Source of the DNA: Nymphaea colorata
Taxonomy: Eukaryota > Streptophyta > Magnoliopsida > Nymphaeales > Nymphaeaceae
Assembly (NCBI RefSeq): GCF_008831285.2
Contig: NC_045142.1
Coordinates: 10,783,952-10,847,951 of the forward strand
Length of the DNA: 64,000 nucleotides
Reading direction: 5' to 3'
Part shown: positions 24,063 through 39,334 of the stretch, one piece after another
How the letters are laid out: every line of letters begins with the position of its first letter
Position numbering within the stretch: the first letter of the stretch is position 1
The notes under the pieces: model-generated
Database searches by the model: none
What the model saw: the letters and a program-made list of their open reading frames with translations, nothing else
Told to the model about the DNA's origin: nothing
Translations under genes and position numbers: made by a program

Positions 24063-24422
24063 AGTTTAGTTGCCCTAGCTTGACTTGAATTTCTGAGAGT
24101 TCCTAGATTTTCTTATTCTTCTCCATTCCTCTTCCTCTCTTCTTGGGTTTTCCCTCCTCTACCCCGATAAGAGATCGGGACACGAGGTAAAGTCTTGCTC
24201 CATCGGCACTCTAAATTTCTCTCTGCGTAAGATTTAAGCAGACATTGGTGAAGCCTGTGTTCTGTACGCGGTTTTGAGAACGCGTAAGGTCGATTTGTTC
24301 TTTTTCTTATTTCTGTTTCTTTTGGGTTCTTTGTCTATATATTTTGTAGGTGGGGCATTTGATCCTGTTGTAATAGGCGGTCAGTTTCTGGTTAAGCAAA
24401 GATCCCGTTTTGTTCAGTCGAA
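24063..24422 (+). promoter_or_regulatory. Probable NUP98 promoter or 5' leader
   Basis: This is the non-coding, T- and CT-rich region directly upstream of the NUP98 start codon. A possible leader intron runs from GAG|GTAAAG near 24186 to TTTGTAG near 24350. That is inference; there is no transcript evidence. Confidence 0.35.
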
Positions 24423-27400
24423 ATGTTTGGCTCTTCTAACCGTAAGTGAATCTCGCTCTGTTCTCTCAATCGTTGGGTTTTTGTGGTTTCTGCGGGATTT
24501 CTGAAGAACATAATCTATGGTTTTGTTTCGCAATCAAATTTCTGTTTCTTTTTTTTTTCTTCGTTTGATGTTGGAGGTTTGGAAGGTTCCGTAGTTAAAC
24601 ACGTTCTTCTGCGTACCTTTTTGTGGTTTTTGATAGCATTTGGGCAGTCGTCCAGCAGCCCATTCGGGAGCCCGTCTGTGTTCGGGCAATCGAACAACGC
24701 GAACAGCAACCCTTTTGCTCCAAAGCCCTTCGGCAGTCCTACTCCCTTTGGCTCGACGAGCGGCTCGATCTTCGGGAGCACAGCCACGGGCGTCTTTGGT
24801 GCTACACAGCCTTCTTCTTCGGCGCCGGCATTTGGTGCTTCTTCCACGCCAGCATTCGGCAGCTCCGCATTTGGCACGACTTCGTCCACCCCAGCATTTG
24901 GTAAGTTGCTCATTCATCTTTGGTGGCATCGCTTATTCATTCTTTCGACCATTTGAAACTGAAGCATACAAGCTCGTTGGTATTGTTTATAATAGTGTAT
25001 AATTATTTGTTGCTCAAACCCTCAAGACATTTCTGAGGATCTGAGTTACGCGCCTGAGCCTCCAATGGTTATTTTAAACTTAGTAACAGTTCCTGTTTCC
25101 TACCATGGAAATGCCAGATAATGATTTTGGTGCAAGTATATTCTATTAAATTTGATATTTTCACCTTCTTGTTTGAAAAAAAAATGTGTGAGAAGTTTCG
25201 TAGATGTTTGAGTCTTTGAGACAAACTGATGATGCTGGTCGCAATATAAATAGGAACGAGAAACCAGTGATTCAAGCTGTATTTTTTTACTTATTTTCTC
25301 TTATTCTTGTACCTGTGACGTATGAAATTTGATCTAGTTTGGTTATCATCCTTGGTCGATTTCCTCATAAGCCTTTATTAGCCTGTTTAGCTGCTTCTTT
25401 TGGTTCTGCAGTCTAATTTTAAGGATATGTCAAAACTGTGCAGAACAGCATAAATCAGGAGAACCTGACTTGGCTGGATGCTTCTTGTAATTCCATGTTG
25501 GTCTTCCATTTTCACTTGTGCTGTGTGCTTGGTAGCATGGGGTATTCATGTTGTTGCATAGGGCATAGGCATTGAAAATAGTTCATGGCATGGACCTCAT
25601 GGCCGAGGCATGGCCCGCACAAGCATGCTCCTCACAACATAGGTGCGGACTGCTAAAAGTATTGTTGCAAATATCATTCTCGGGTGTCTAGTGGTTATAC
25701 TTTCTCATAAGTGCTTCTAAAATTTTGACTTTCTGTGGAAAATTATAGAAATTTAAAAGGCGTGAAAAATAAAGAATAAATAGAAAAGAAGTATCAAATT
25801 AAGTTTTCACTTAAACTACATGTATAACGATTTTTTTAAAAAACTGGAATGCACCATTATATTTATGTTCTTGGTGATATTTTGAGACTATCGTGCCTTT
25901 TGTCTGATAAAAACATTTCTTTCTGTTGTGCTGATATTATCACACCTCTGTTTTTGAAAATGTTACTGATATTTGTCACAACAGTTAAAAAGTACCAAGT
26001 GGGGGTGCGCATTCACGAAGGGAATATGCATAGCCTAGGCAGGCTAAAAGAAAAAAGAGAACATATAGTGCACGAAGAAGTCAGTTACATGAAATGACTA
26101 AATTGATATTTGTTATAACAGTTAGCACACTAGGTGGGGCATAAGCAGTGGACATTCCTAAAGGGACTATGCACAGTCTAAAGGGGCTTAAAAAAGATTG
26201 TACTACAAGAAGAAGTAAATTACACAAAATGAATAGATAAATAAATACACACAATTTTGATTTCTGTAAAGTTTGACAGTGTCACTAATCTGTATCTATT
26301 TGCATCAAATGTTCCACACGGGTCACATGTGAAACCCGAAAGCTAAATTTGACTCTTGTAAAGCATGGCATCATGAGTGTGAAAGGAAGTGAGTTTTTAA
26401 TCAGTAGAATTTGTAATTATGGTGTTACCATCATAATTTTCTAGAATTTTTTGCTTCCATTACCAGGGCTTCTAATTTGTTGCTAATAATAAAGCAACGA
26501 TATATTGTCTGGCTTTTATTAACTCTTTCCTTTTTATCAGGGTCATCTTTGTTTGGGCAGAAACCTGCCTTTGGAGGATTTGGATCATCTTCTAGTCAAA
26601 GCAGTCCATTTGGTGGTGCATTTCAACAATCACAACCAGCATTTGGCAGCAGCTTGTTTGGCTCACCAGCACCTTTTGGGGCATCAAGTACACCGGGCTT
26701 TGGTGCTACAAGCACTCCAGCATTTGGTGCTACAAGCGCTCCTGCATTTGGTGCGACCACCACTCCATCTTTTGGTGCTTCAAGCACTCCTGCCTTTGGC
26801 TCCGCATCAACCAGCCCCTTTGGTAGCACAGGCAGCGCATTTGGTATTTCAAGTGCACCTGCTTTTGGTAGCTCTACTGCACCTGTATTCGGTGCTTCCA
26901 GTACACCAGCGTTTGGTTCTGCAAGCACGCCTGCCTTTGGTTCTTCAAGTACACCTGCTTTTGGAGCTTCTTCAGCTCCGGCTTTTGGTGCATCAACTAC
27001 TTCTTTTGGTTTTGGCTCTACACCTGCCTTTGGTCAATCAGCCTCTGCATTTGGCAGTACTCCTTTTGGGTCCACTGCTTTTGGTGCTCAGAGTTCACCT
27101 TTTGGTAAGCTGCCCAGCTCTTATCTTCAACATATATTGGAAAATTCAAGTTTTCATAAGGTGTTTCTTGACTTGCCTGCTTAACCATGGAAGTTCTCTG
27201 ACATCTCTGTTCTCTATTTCTGCACATTTTATGAGCACTGAGTTCCTCTTGTTTTACAGGGACACAAACAGCAGCACCAGCATTTGGAAGCCCAGGGTTT
27301 GGACAGCCAGCATTTGGGAGCCAACAGGGAGGGAGCAGAGTAGCACCATACTCATCCACCCCTGAAGCGGATGGAGGCATTAGCAGCACCGGACAGGCTC

Positions 27401-30400
27401 CTGGAAAGCTGGAATCGATATCTGCCATGCCTGTGTATAAGGATAAAAGTCATGAGGAGTTGAGATGGGAGGATTATCAAAAGGGAGATAAAGGTTATTC
27501 ATTTTTCTTGGATTATGACTATGTCATGACTTCATTTTCCACTTTTTACATTTATTGCTTAATTCTAATGACGTGTCCAACTATCTTTGAGTAGTTAGCA
27601 CCAATTATCATAATGTGAATGTTTTCCTTCTGACTGAAATGTTTATTTGATGTATAAACTATAAATAATTGCACATTGTAAAAAAAATAGGTGACCAATG
27701 CATACTTCCAAGCTAATGGGTTACCCTTTTTAGGCTAGCAATATTGCTGTAGTTAATGGATAGAAGTTCATAATTTCCGTAAAGGGGTTCCCAAATATGT
27801 GATTCCATCTTTTATGAGCCTGGGCATAAAAGTTGAACCTCAAAATTATATTTTCTCTAATTTCTTGTTAAAACTAAACAAAAAATATGAAGGAAAAGAG
27901 GAGAACCTGAAAACAAATAAAGCAAAATATCTGAAAAATATTATGCTTAGAACAGGTAATGGAATGTGTAAGAACATTGTTTGACAGTTGACATAAACTT
28001 GGTTGTAAAAAATTAAAAATCATATTCCTTGTGGGTGCGTCAAGATGCAACTAGGAAAAAATAATAGAAAAAAAGAGAAAAGGGTGGCATGGAAAACATC
28101 TTCTGTATGCTGTCTGCTAAAGATGTTTTTTAAATGGTTGTCCAGGGCTTATCTGTATGCAAAGCCAATTGTGATGTTAATTCTTGTTTGTCTATGATCT
28201 GGCTTACTAGTCCAGTGGAGGCAGTTTTTTGTTGATTGATAAATTCGTTAGCTTATCAGCAATTTAGATGATGTTAATTATGATTCCTAACTTCTTTTTT
28301 CCCATTTTTTCAGGGGGGCCAAATCCTGCTGGCCAGTCAAGCTTTGGACAACCAACCCAGTCAAGTCCTTTCACTACATCAGCATTTGGCCAGACAGCAT
28401 CAAACCCTTTCTCTAGTACGACAGCCACAGGCTTATTTGGTTCAAAACCAGCAGCGTTTGGTTCTGCATTTGGTGCATCGTCTGCTTCCTCCTTTAGTTC
28501 ACCCTTTGGTTCATCCTCTTCAAGTCCTTTTGGAGCTACATCTTCAACGCCCTCTATCTTTGGGGCATCATCAACACCTGCATTTGGGGGTAGTTCTGCT
28601 TCCCCATTTGGGGTGTCAAGTTCTCCTGCATTTGGGTCATCTTCTCCTTCACTTTTTAATACCACAGCAGGAGCTTCAGCTCCGACATTTGGTTCAACAT
28701 TTGGAAGTACTCAATCATCTGGGCTGTTCCAGTCTTCTTCTCCTTCATTTGGCCAGCCTTCCATCTTTGGCCAGACATCTTCCTTTGGACAGAACAGTTC
28801 TGCTTTTGGCCAAACTAATCCATTCAGTACACCATCAACTGGATTTGGAACAAGTTTATTTGCTGGCAGTTCAACACCATCAACGGGATTTGGTCAAACA
28901 ACTGTAAGCATGAACTTCACTGCTCTTTTCAGCTTGGTGATATCTATTACGATAATGCCACACTAACATTTGTAAATTTCAGATATTCTAATTCTATATA
29001 TCTACAGTTTCCTTGTGAAATTACGTGATCTTTCTAATCTCTTTCGTTTAGCTGTATCTAATTTTATCCTTATCGAGTCTCTTATACTTTTTGCATGTTA
29101 TCTATACAGCCATCACTTGCAACTGGTTTTCAGCCTGCTGCTCAGTCATCTGGGGCATTCTCCTTTGGTAACTTTGGTCAGACACCGTCTGGTAAATATC
29201 AAGTGTATGCTTTCTCTGATGTTTTTGCCTTTTTGGAATGTATGACTTTTGACGTAGTTCCCCTGCATTTGGATATTACAGCTGCTTCAAGTGGTTTTGG
29301 AGGGATATCAAGTCCTTTTGGTCAGAATGCCTTTGGACAAATGTATATTCAGATCTCCTGCATGCTGTTCTTTTTTAGGCTGACATATAAAAGCTCTGAA
29401 TGAGGGTTCTTTTTTGTATGTTTAATCAAATAGGCCTGCTCCTCAGAGTGCTGCAGTTATACAACCGAGTCCTCCAGTAAACCCTTTTGGGACACTTCCT
29501 GCAATGCCTCAGGTTTCTATTGGTCGGCAGGGCACTGCTCCTTCAGTTCAATATGGAATATCAAGCATGCCGGTAAGTGATCTTGAAAAAAAATGCCAAA
29601 GTGACTCATAGCAAGCACTAGATCCACAAATTTGTTACTTCTAAGTGAGCATAAGAATGTTTCTTTGTGAAATAATCAAGTAGATTTTAAGTTCTTAATT
29701 ATTTAGTATTTATGTGGTTTGGACTGCTGATGCAGCTGGATGATACACCTGCCTTGCCAATAATCTGTATAGTGCATGTGACACAAATATCTTGAGCTAG
29801 CTGTCACTGACTATGTACTTGTCCAAAAGTTTCTGTTTCTTTTTAAATGGCAGGATCTTCACCCAAAATACCTATATAGAGGATCTTGTTTGACTGTGAC
29901 TGTTGAATGAAACTTGTAGGGGAATGACAAATTATTTGTTTGCTCTCTTGCCTTATCTGCTGGTATTATGGTTACAAATTACTTAGGAAAACATATGTTC
30001 TGTTTGTTCCTTATGTTGGATGCAGTGTACAGAAACTGTAGGGCTTCTGCAGGCAAACTTAAGACCAATGTCCTAATGCATGTTGTAACACCAGAAGTGA
30101 GAGCATGTTGTAACACCAAAATGAGAATTTGATCCTCCTATTGACTCATCCTAGTGGCGTGCAAATTGGCCTTCAGGCGTTTTCTCACTTGATTCTGGCG
30201 ATTGTCAACTAACTTTTGCAAGTTTATTTTTCTTGTTAACACGTTAGCAGAAAAAACACAAATTTGGAAGCTTAAAGTAATGAATTAGCGATGTTTTCTT
30301 ATTAGATCTGTACTATTTAAGATTTTTCTTTTGGTTAACAATTGTATTCACTCTTAAGCATAATTTGTTGCAGTGTAATAATATTATGGAGGCCTTAAAT

Positions 30401-32856
30401 TGATGATTTCATTGTTGCTCATAATTTTGGTATCGCTTGTGTCAGGTTGTTGATAAGCCCCCTACAGCTAGGTTGTCCCCTTTATTGATTTCAAGGCATG
30501 TATCTCAAAGATCGAGGATCAGTTTGCCATCCAGGAAATATCATCCTAAAAAGGATGGTCAAATGGTAAGACCTTCATTAAATGATACATTTAAAAATAG
30601 ATGTTCATCAAGAGAAATTGTATTTCGTTCTTTGTGAGCATGGTGGTTGTTTTCTTGATCATGGGATTGAATGTCACTTTTGGTGGCTTGCAGGTGCCAT
30701 TCTTCAGTGATGATGAAGAAATTCCTACTACACCAAAGGCTGACGCACTTTTTATTCCACGAGAAAATCCCCGTGCGTTGATCATTAATCCTTTAAAACA
30801 GCAGAACTCCAGTTCATTACCAAAGCAAAGCCATTTGCGTGACCAACCTGGTACCAATGAAAATGGTAGTTTCTCTCTCTCTCTCTCTCTATAGCCTTCC
30901 ATGTGCATGGGTGTATGCATACTCAGTGTACATGCATTTGCATAAGCACGAGTTAGTGTTCTAGTGATATGTTTTCTTTGGATTTAGTGAGCAATCTCCT
31001 TTGTATTTGAACATGTTGTTTTGTTGAACTGGTGTATCTTATGGTTGTACATTTTTGTACTTGTTCATAAGATGTGATTATGACCACATTTAGAAGAAGT
31101 ACTATATACTAAGAAACCAAAAATTTCACTAGAAATTGTTATCATGAAAAATGTAAGGAAAGAAAATTAGTTTTCTTGCCCAATTGTGGCAGATAATCAG
31201 CCTATCTTGGTTATGTCAAATCGAGGCATATTGTTCCATTTTTATTGCTTAAAGTGCTTGCGTGGTGGAGAAAATCTCTAATGTTTTTTTTTTCCAAATA
31301 TATGATCCCCATTCAAACATGAGGAGGGTCTCGTGACACCCTCCACCATAATACATGCACACATATGTATAAAAATCCTGCTTTTTCTATGGCACCCTAT
31401 GTCACACAGGTGTAGGGTGCAGGGGTGGCCATTTTCAAAAGCGCGTGGGTGTAAATTTTGTGAGGATACACACACACACACACACTAGAATGAGCGAATG
31501 GTGAATCTAGATGTCTAGAGTCACCTAACTCGTGAGAGTCATCCAATCCATCATGATGGATGGATGAGAGAAAAATAAGGAGAAAAATCAGCAAATCAGC
31601 AACTTCATGACAGTATATTGTTGGTTTCAAAGTTCCATAGCCTTTCACCAGCAATTTTTTCATGCTGTAGATTTCTAATTAGCCACTCCTAGACTATTAC
31701 TGTTGCGTATGGCATCATTTGACCATCTTTGGTATCGTCCAGGAAAAATAATTGATGATGGATCTGGACCTCCACCATTAGAGGATGATTCTACAGAATA
31801 TCGTGAAAGTAAGCCCTTTAAAACTGTGTGCCATATTTTTTCTTGTTACTTATCATGGTTGAAATCTCATTGTTGTTAGAAACTTGCATTTGATCATTGG
31901 CAGTGGCATTTCATTTTTAGATACGCAATAAGGATTGGAATCAAATTTTCCTCGATGATCATTTAATAACTGTACGAGTCTGTGTAGTCTGTTTAGGAAC
32001 GTCATTTGGGTTGCCAGCAAAATCTTCATAAGCTGTTTAGCTCTCTTTTTTTTTTTGAAATAATCAGCTACTGGCTTATCTGTTTGGACGAGAATGTCAT
32101 AATGCAGTCCAGTTACTGAAGATGCAATGGTTCTTCCTTCGGCGTTCATTTTCACTTTTTCACCGTCTTATGTGGTGCATGTACTTTTACTTTTGATGTG
32201 CTGATCAGTCAATAATGTGCCATACTGCAGAAGCTGCAGCTGATGCATCAAGACATTTGAAAGGTTCTGAAAAACAGAATGGGGTCCATCACGAGCAGCA
32301 TCATGAGGGGAATGGGTACATACCAATATCTGGTCAAAGAGCTGGTGAGGCTGCGATTGCTTTTGAGTATGGTGCTGGCATTGAAGCCCTCATGCCAAAG
32401 CTGCGTCATTCTGACTACTATACTGAGCCAAGTATCCAAGAACTTGCAGCAAGGGAGAGAGCTGAACCAGGCAACTGCAAGCATGTGGAGGATTTTGTGG
32501 TTGGACGCCGTGGCTATGGGAGCATCAAGTTCTTTGGAGAGACAGATGTTCGGAGGCTCGATGTTGAGAGCATTGTTCAGTTCAACAACCGTGAGGTGAT
32601 TGTGTATATGGATGGAGTTAAGAAGCCTCCAGTTGGCCAAGGCCTTAACAAGCCCGGGGAGGTAACTCTGCTGAATGTCCGATGCATGGACAAAAAAACG
32701 GGTGAAGTAGTGACGCAAGGCCCCCTTGTGGAGAAGTATACAAAGTTGCTGATGAAGAAAGCTCAGGACCAAGGCGCAGAGTTTGTATCCTTTGATGCTG
32801 TCAAGGGTGAATGGAAGTTCAAGGTCGAACACTTCAGTCGGTATGGTCTCAGCTAG
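24423..32856 (+). CDS. NUP98: Nuclear pore complex protein NUP98
   Basis: Twelve exons (24423-24441, 24637-24900, 26541-27104, 27260-27493, 28314-28903, 29110-29191, 29282-29342, 29434-29572, 30446-30565, 30694-30865, 31743-31808, 32231-32856) join in phase to 978 aa. NUP98 is a mobile FG nucleoporin that helps form the pore permeability barrier and takes part in mRNA export. Residues 1-280 and about 362-600 are Ser/Thr-rich FG repeats, mostly PAFG and SPFG with occasional LFG. Between them lies a GLEBS-like Rae1/GLE2-binding segment ([15 protein letters not shown], about 346-360). A linker carries [13 protein letters not shown] and [20 protein letters not shown]. The C-terminal autoproteolytic domain (about 825-978) ends with the cleavage motif HFS (971-973) and only RYGLS after it. 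In plants NUP96 is a separate gene, so the tail is vestigial. Micro-exon 1 (19 nt) codes MFGSSN. Confidence 0.95.
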
Positions 32857-34784
32857 CAAGATGTCATTTGGTGCACGTGCTGCAACCTGTTGGCAATTCC
32901 TCATCATATGAAGTAGAGATAATGGGTTGTAATGTTCTTTGCTTCCGAAACGGAAGCAGCATTGTCCATATACATATGCATGAGTAGGAGTGGGTGTATT
33001 TGTGCTTGGGTGAGAGGCAGTTCTTGCACAAAGCAAGCAGGCGAGGGTGGTGACATGATCTGAGCATAAGGGTGATTCAGGCCTTAGCCGTCGTCGATTT
33101 GCATCTCGTTGTCTTTGTGGCTTTTGCCTCTGTTTGTTCTATAAGCTTTTAAAATACAAGAGTGGGGGAGGTAGAAAGCAGTGCTTGTTCTCCCTTTTTT
33201 GTTTTTTTTCCTCCTTTTTGGGAGGTAAATGAGTTCCTTTGAGAAGTCGCTGTACCTGTAGAAAAATCAAGGGAATCATCAGCCGAACTCCTTGTAAGAG
33301 GCCACTGCTTCTTGTGTTTCTGTCCTGGTCTCTCTTCTGCGTCTAACCTGGCTCAACCTTCTCTAGTGCATGATTCAGTTCTGATTATATCTCGCTGTGG
33401 TAGTGGCGGAGCCACATATGGACTGGTGTGGGAAGTTGCCCACACCAGCCCCTCAATTTTCCTTCATTTTTACATTAAGGTATTCTAATATTTACTTAGT
33501 GATATATGTAAGTGCTCCTTCAAGTGTAAAAATATGTGAGTTAATGCCTCTCCAGGAAATTTTTCTGGTTCCTCAATCTTGGACGACTCTACCGAATTAG
33601 TTCAGCTGGTCTATTACGTTTCCACAGAACACTTTGTGACTGTGTATTGTTGGACAATAAAAGTTTGGTCGTAAGACAAAGGAAACACTGATGAAATGCG
33701 AACTGAATCAGAAGTTTTGCGAACGACTATCCGGCCTGGCCAAGCACGGGGGCACTTAATTGAGGTCCTGTTTTGGAAACTGTTGTTTTCTCGGCCATCT
33801 TGGGTCCCGGCATCAGATTGGCCGACAATCAAGGTGGTAACTTTTTTTGTGAATCATAAGAAAGTGCATTGGAGAAAATAATATATGCAACAAATAATAT
33901 GGTTCAGTACTTAAAGATATGTAATGTGTAAAGATTTTCCAGTAAGCTAACCTTCAATCGCCTCTACCTTCCACAGGAAGAGGAAATGGATGTAAATGTC
34001 AATCTGCTTACATCAGGCGGGGGGTCTGAAGGCACAACGAAAGAGCCAGCGCTCCACTTCTTTCTGAATTTTCTTTTCAATCCTTGTAACATTAGTTCTG
34101 AACAAGTTTTTCATATTCAACGTTGAACTGTTTCAAAGTAAGATGCCGACATCGTCCTCCAGCATCTATTCAACCGAAGTTTTTTTTGACATTGATTATT
34201 TGATTTGCAAAAACAAATGAAATTTTGCACCCCAAAAAATTACCTGTCAAATTATTGTTCTTTTTGTTCTCTTACAGGAGGACTCCCAACGTTACAAAAT
34301 CAGCGGCTACTGTAGTGGCTGATGAAAGGATCTCTGGGATCTATCATATAGTGCCTTCATTGGCCCCTTGTCCTCTCCTCTCCATCTTAATGGAGGTTTA
34401 ACCGAGAATAGCTTTTTTTTATAAGACCGTTGGAACTTTTGTTTGGCCTTAATGGTATGACAGCCTTGAGGGATGAACAATCCCATTTGGACAAAGTTCT
34501 AACTATTGCTTTATTTGAAGTACTAAAACTAGCTAAATATGTCATTGATACTCATATTATTGATTGTCATTATCTTTAATAATCTGCATAAACATATGCT
34601 TATCATCGATGACATGAGCATGAAAACCTAATGGCAGCATTCTAAAATTTGGTTTGTGAACTGAATTGGCAGATGTGCCAATTCCCGAAGCAGGTAAATT
34701 GGTTGTGAATCAGCCAAAAACTAGCAAATTCATTTTCTGAAAAATGGAACAATGTATGAACAATAATTTAAAAATAAAAGAATT

Positions 34785-34824
<40 letters not shown>

Positions 34825-35066
34825 TAATAACATTGCTTGCGTACTAACAAATAGTTAGGAATGCAACATTAGATAAATACATTGAGCACGACGCCACATT
34901 AAAATTCAAAATATATAGGCGGTTGTTAGTTTCCATGGTTACTCGATTTTATAATGGAAGCCGCATCATGACAAAAGATTTAAGTGGTCACTCCATTAGT
35001 ACCAGTTGGCTGTCCTCTAAATAAAGCATCAGTCCTTATTGTCCGAACATACCACGTTATAAGAAT
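32857..35066. other. NUP98 3' side and intergenic repeats
   Basis: About the first 400 bp should be NUP98 3' UTR. At about 33400-33600 a repeat-like stretch starts with GTGGCGGAGCCAC and contains CCCACACCAGCCCC, a pattern common in dispersed plant repeats. A (GA)n run lies at 34791-34821. No gene is supported. Confidence 0.4.
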
Positions 35067-35387
35067 CTAGCATTTCCATAACAAATAAGCATCTTTGAAA
35101 AACCAGCAAGAAGAAATAGGTAATTCCGATAACCATTTCCTCCGGTGATTGCACATCTTATTATATACCTGCTGCATGAAATTACATGTCCATACATATT
35201 TCCTTTGTCCCTTCTGCGTGGAACACACCATGCTTGGGAGATGAAAACCCCATTTCTTCACTAGACGATGCGTTTGAATCATCCCTTGTAAGATTCGCCG
35301 AGCTAATATACTGGTACAAGGAGGTAGACCGCTACCCAATAATATATAGGAAACCAATCTAGGCTTGGAGGGAGTAGCGATAAACAC
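35067..35387 (-). pseudogene. LINE reverse-transcriptase 3' fragment (zf-RVT region)
   Basis: The - strand frame contains HRLVKKWGFHLPSM followed, after a frame-disturbed part with Cys residues, by FMQQVYNKM. The order 'RL.KWG...PSMC..C...HLF..C.F..QVW' is that of the zinc-finger tail of plant LINE reverse transcriptases. The Cys and His ligands are only partly kept and there is no upstream RT, so this is a relic. Confidence 0.45.
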
Positions 35388-37319
<1,932 letters not shown>

Positions 37320-37960
37320 TCAATAAAGGCTGAAGCCACCACTTCAAGTGGATTTTCGCCGGCTCAGGCAGCTGGTGGCATATACCCAATGACGAGAAAA
37401 GTATTTCATAAAAGAGGTGCAAATTTCATGTTCAACAATAAGCTGCCATGGAAGTATTCTATCGATTGAGGGCGGGCTAAATTCTTAAAAAACCAGGCCA
37501 AGAGATGCACTGATTACTGATATTATCGGATTGGTCCTCCCCCAACTCTATCGGTTGAGGGTCTAAAGCCGAGCTTTTAGCCAAACTTATGCATTTCCTT
37601 GTGAGATGATAATGAAACTATTACGCTTCTAAGAAGGCCGACTCTTTTGAATAAAAGGAGGGGACACTAAGCCAAAAAACTATTTGGGTAGTGACTCTAT
37701 CGGCTTGTAGTTGTAGATGTGTAGGTTTTGTTTTCATTGTTTGGTTTTTTTAATGAATAAAAGGAGGGGACACTAAGCCCCCGCAGGCCTACATCCTATT
37801 ATTTTTATTACTTTGAAAAATGTTCCTTACCTACCTGGGCGATGCATTGCAGGCTGTATATCATATGTATGGAGATGGTGGATTCCTTGGGCCAGGGTTT
37901 GGCTGGAGAAATAGTTTTTCTCTTGGTGTTTCACACTCTCTTTCCCCTCCTTCAAAGTCT
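37320..37960 (+). repeat. Left copy of a roughly 500-bp direct repeat flanking HIPP copy 1
   Basis: Blocks such as 'AAATTTCATGTTCAACA', 'CTTCTAAGAAGGCCGACTC', 'GGGCGATGCATTGCAG' and 'ATGGTGGATTCCTTGGG' occur in the same order at 41160-41680. Within it a 26-bp unit (AATAAAAGGAGGGGACACTAAGCC core) is itself repeated near 37655 and 37755. It may be an old LTR or dispersed repeat. Confidence 0.65.
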
Positions 37961-38089
37961 ATTTTAGACACTTGAAAAAACGACTTTACTTCCATATTTG
38001 TAACTTAATGTCCCTCGATTTCCTTTGAATAGATGGCATAGATGATTCACATTAAGTCTAACATGTGAAGGTCCAATAGCTACCGTTTT

Positions 38090-38658
38090 TTTCTCTTTCT
38101 CCCCACCCCCTTCCCTCACTGGGAGGGTCACAACCTATCAGAGAACCCTCCGGCAATGGAAGGGGGTGGGGAGGCACCGATTCCCATGCATTTGAAAAGA
38201 AGAAATGGAGGATGTCATTTTCCACTTATCTAAGTGAGGGGTTGAGCTGGTGGTAAAACGAAATAAATTAGCCTACCAAAATTTGTGGAAGATATATATT
38301 AAATGAAATCAATATTGTTTTTTCTTAAAGATTTTCAATATTCTTACGTGTATATAGTAATTGGCAGACTGCAGATAATGAATCATATGCTAATTTAGTC
38401 TTTTTTGAGCTTAACATGCTTCTATAGCATGCAAAAAACGGTCGGCTCTTATGACTTCAATTTTTTAGTAGTACAAAAGTTCATGATTCCCTTAAAAGCA
38501 ATTTAAACTTAAGATACATCCTAAGTTGAATTGGCATGTGTAGACACATTAAATTGTTAAGATGTTGTTCAAAATATTTTCTTATACAAATTTAAGAGGT
38601 CAGATTTTTGTCATGACTTAAGTGGTCTAGGATATACCATTATATATATATATAGAGG

Positions 38659-38694
<36 letters not shown>

Positions 38695-39330
38695 TTGGTA
38701 TACACCAACTTGGGTTGCGAGTGGTCCAAATTTGGATTGTAGTATATACTTTCGATTAGGTTCGGATGCATCCAATCGGATTAATTTGCAACCCTAATAC
38801 ACATACCAACCTACTTCTAATCTCAATTAGTGAATAAAGTTTAATTAAATGGTATGGACCAAAAGAGGAAAATGATAACGCTTATTTAATATTATGCGTA
38901 GAGGAATATTCCAGAGGAGAAGTAAGGGAGGGAGACGTTGGATATAAGAGGAGCATGCACATAATATATTTGGGGATCACTATGCCTTTTTGCTTGAGCT
39001 CTACATGATTGAGAGCCGAAGCTTCTTTCTTTCTCTTACCGTGAGGCCGAGTCGGTGCTTGGTTCAGTGCCTTTCATTAATGCATGCAAGCTAATACAGT
39101 AGTTCCACTTCGAGGCTGATTAAGCACAAACGTGTAATGACCAAAATATCTCTGATAAAGTGAGAAAGGAAGTTTAATTAAGTTTAATTAATTAAAACAG
39201 GGAGATGCAAAGTGTCTCAAGTTTAATTAAGGCCTTGATCCATAAGAACAAGACGGACTTGATCCTTAAAGCTCTGAAATCGGTAACGATATTAAAGGCA
39301 TTCAGAGATAGCAGCCAAGGTTATTTGTGC
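38090..39330. repeat. Downstream flank of HIPP copy 1, duplicated beside copy 2
   Basis: This stretch corresponds to 47150-48585 plus 50190-50285: shared blocks include 'AAGT.AGGGGTTGAGCTGGT', 'GTACAAAAGT.CATGATTCCC', 'TATTCCAGAG' and the region just before the HIPP stop codon. It shows that the array arose by segmental duplication. A (GA)n run lies at about 38655-38692. No gene seen. Confidence 0.7.
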
Positions 39331-39334
39331 AATA

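Noticed and set aside
23698-24063. 121-codon minus-strand frame upstream of NUP98
   Set aside because: No domain; the DNA has repeated GATCC and GACTCGA motifs and looks like a dispersed repeat.
26541-28903. Regularly spaced short repeats that could suggest a CRISPR or satellite array
   Set aside because: The periodicity comes from codons of the FG repeats. Units vary in length and sequence and there are no spacers.
24515-28907. Long frames on both strands over NUP98 exons, rich in PNAG or HLL repeats
   Set aside because: They are shadows of the FG-repeat exons; the correct frame gives FG repeats and clean splice phases.
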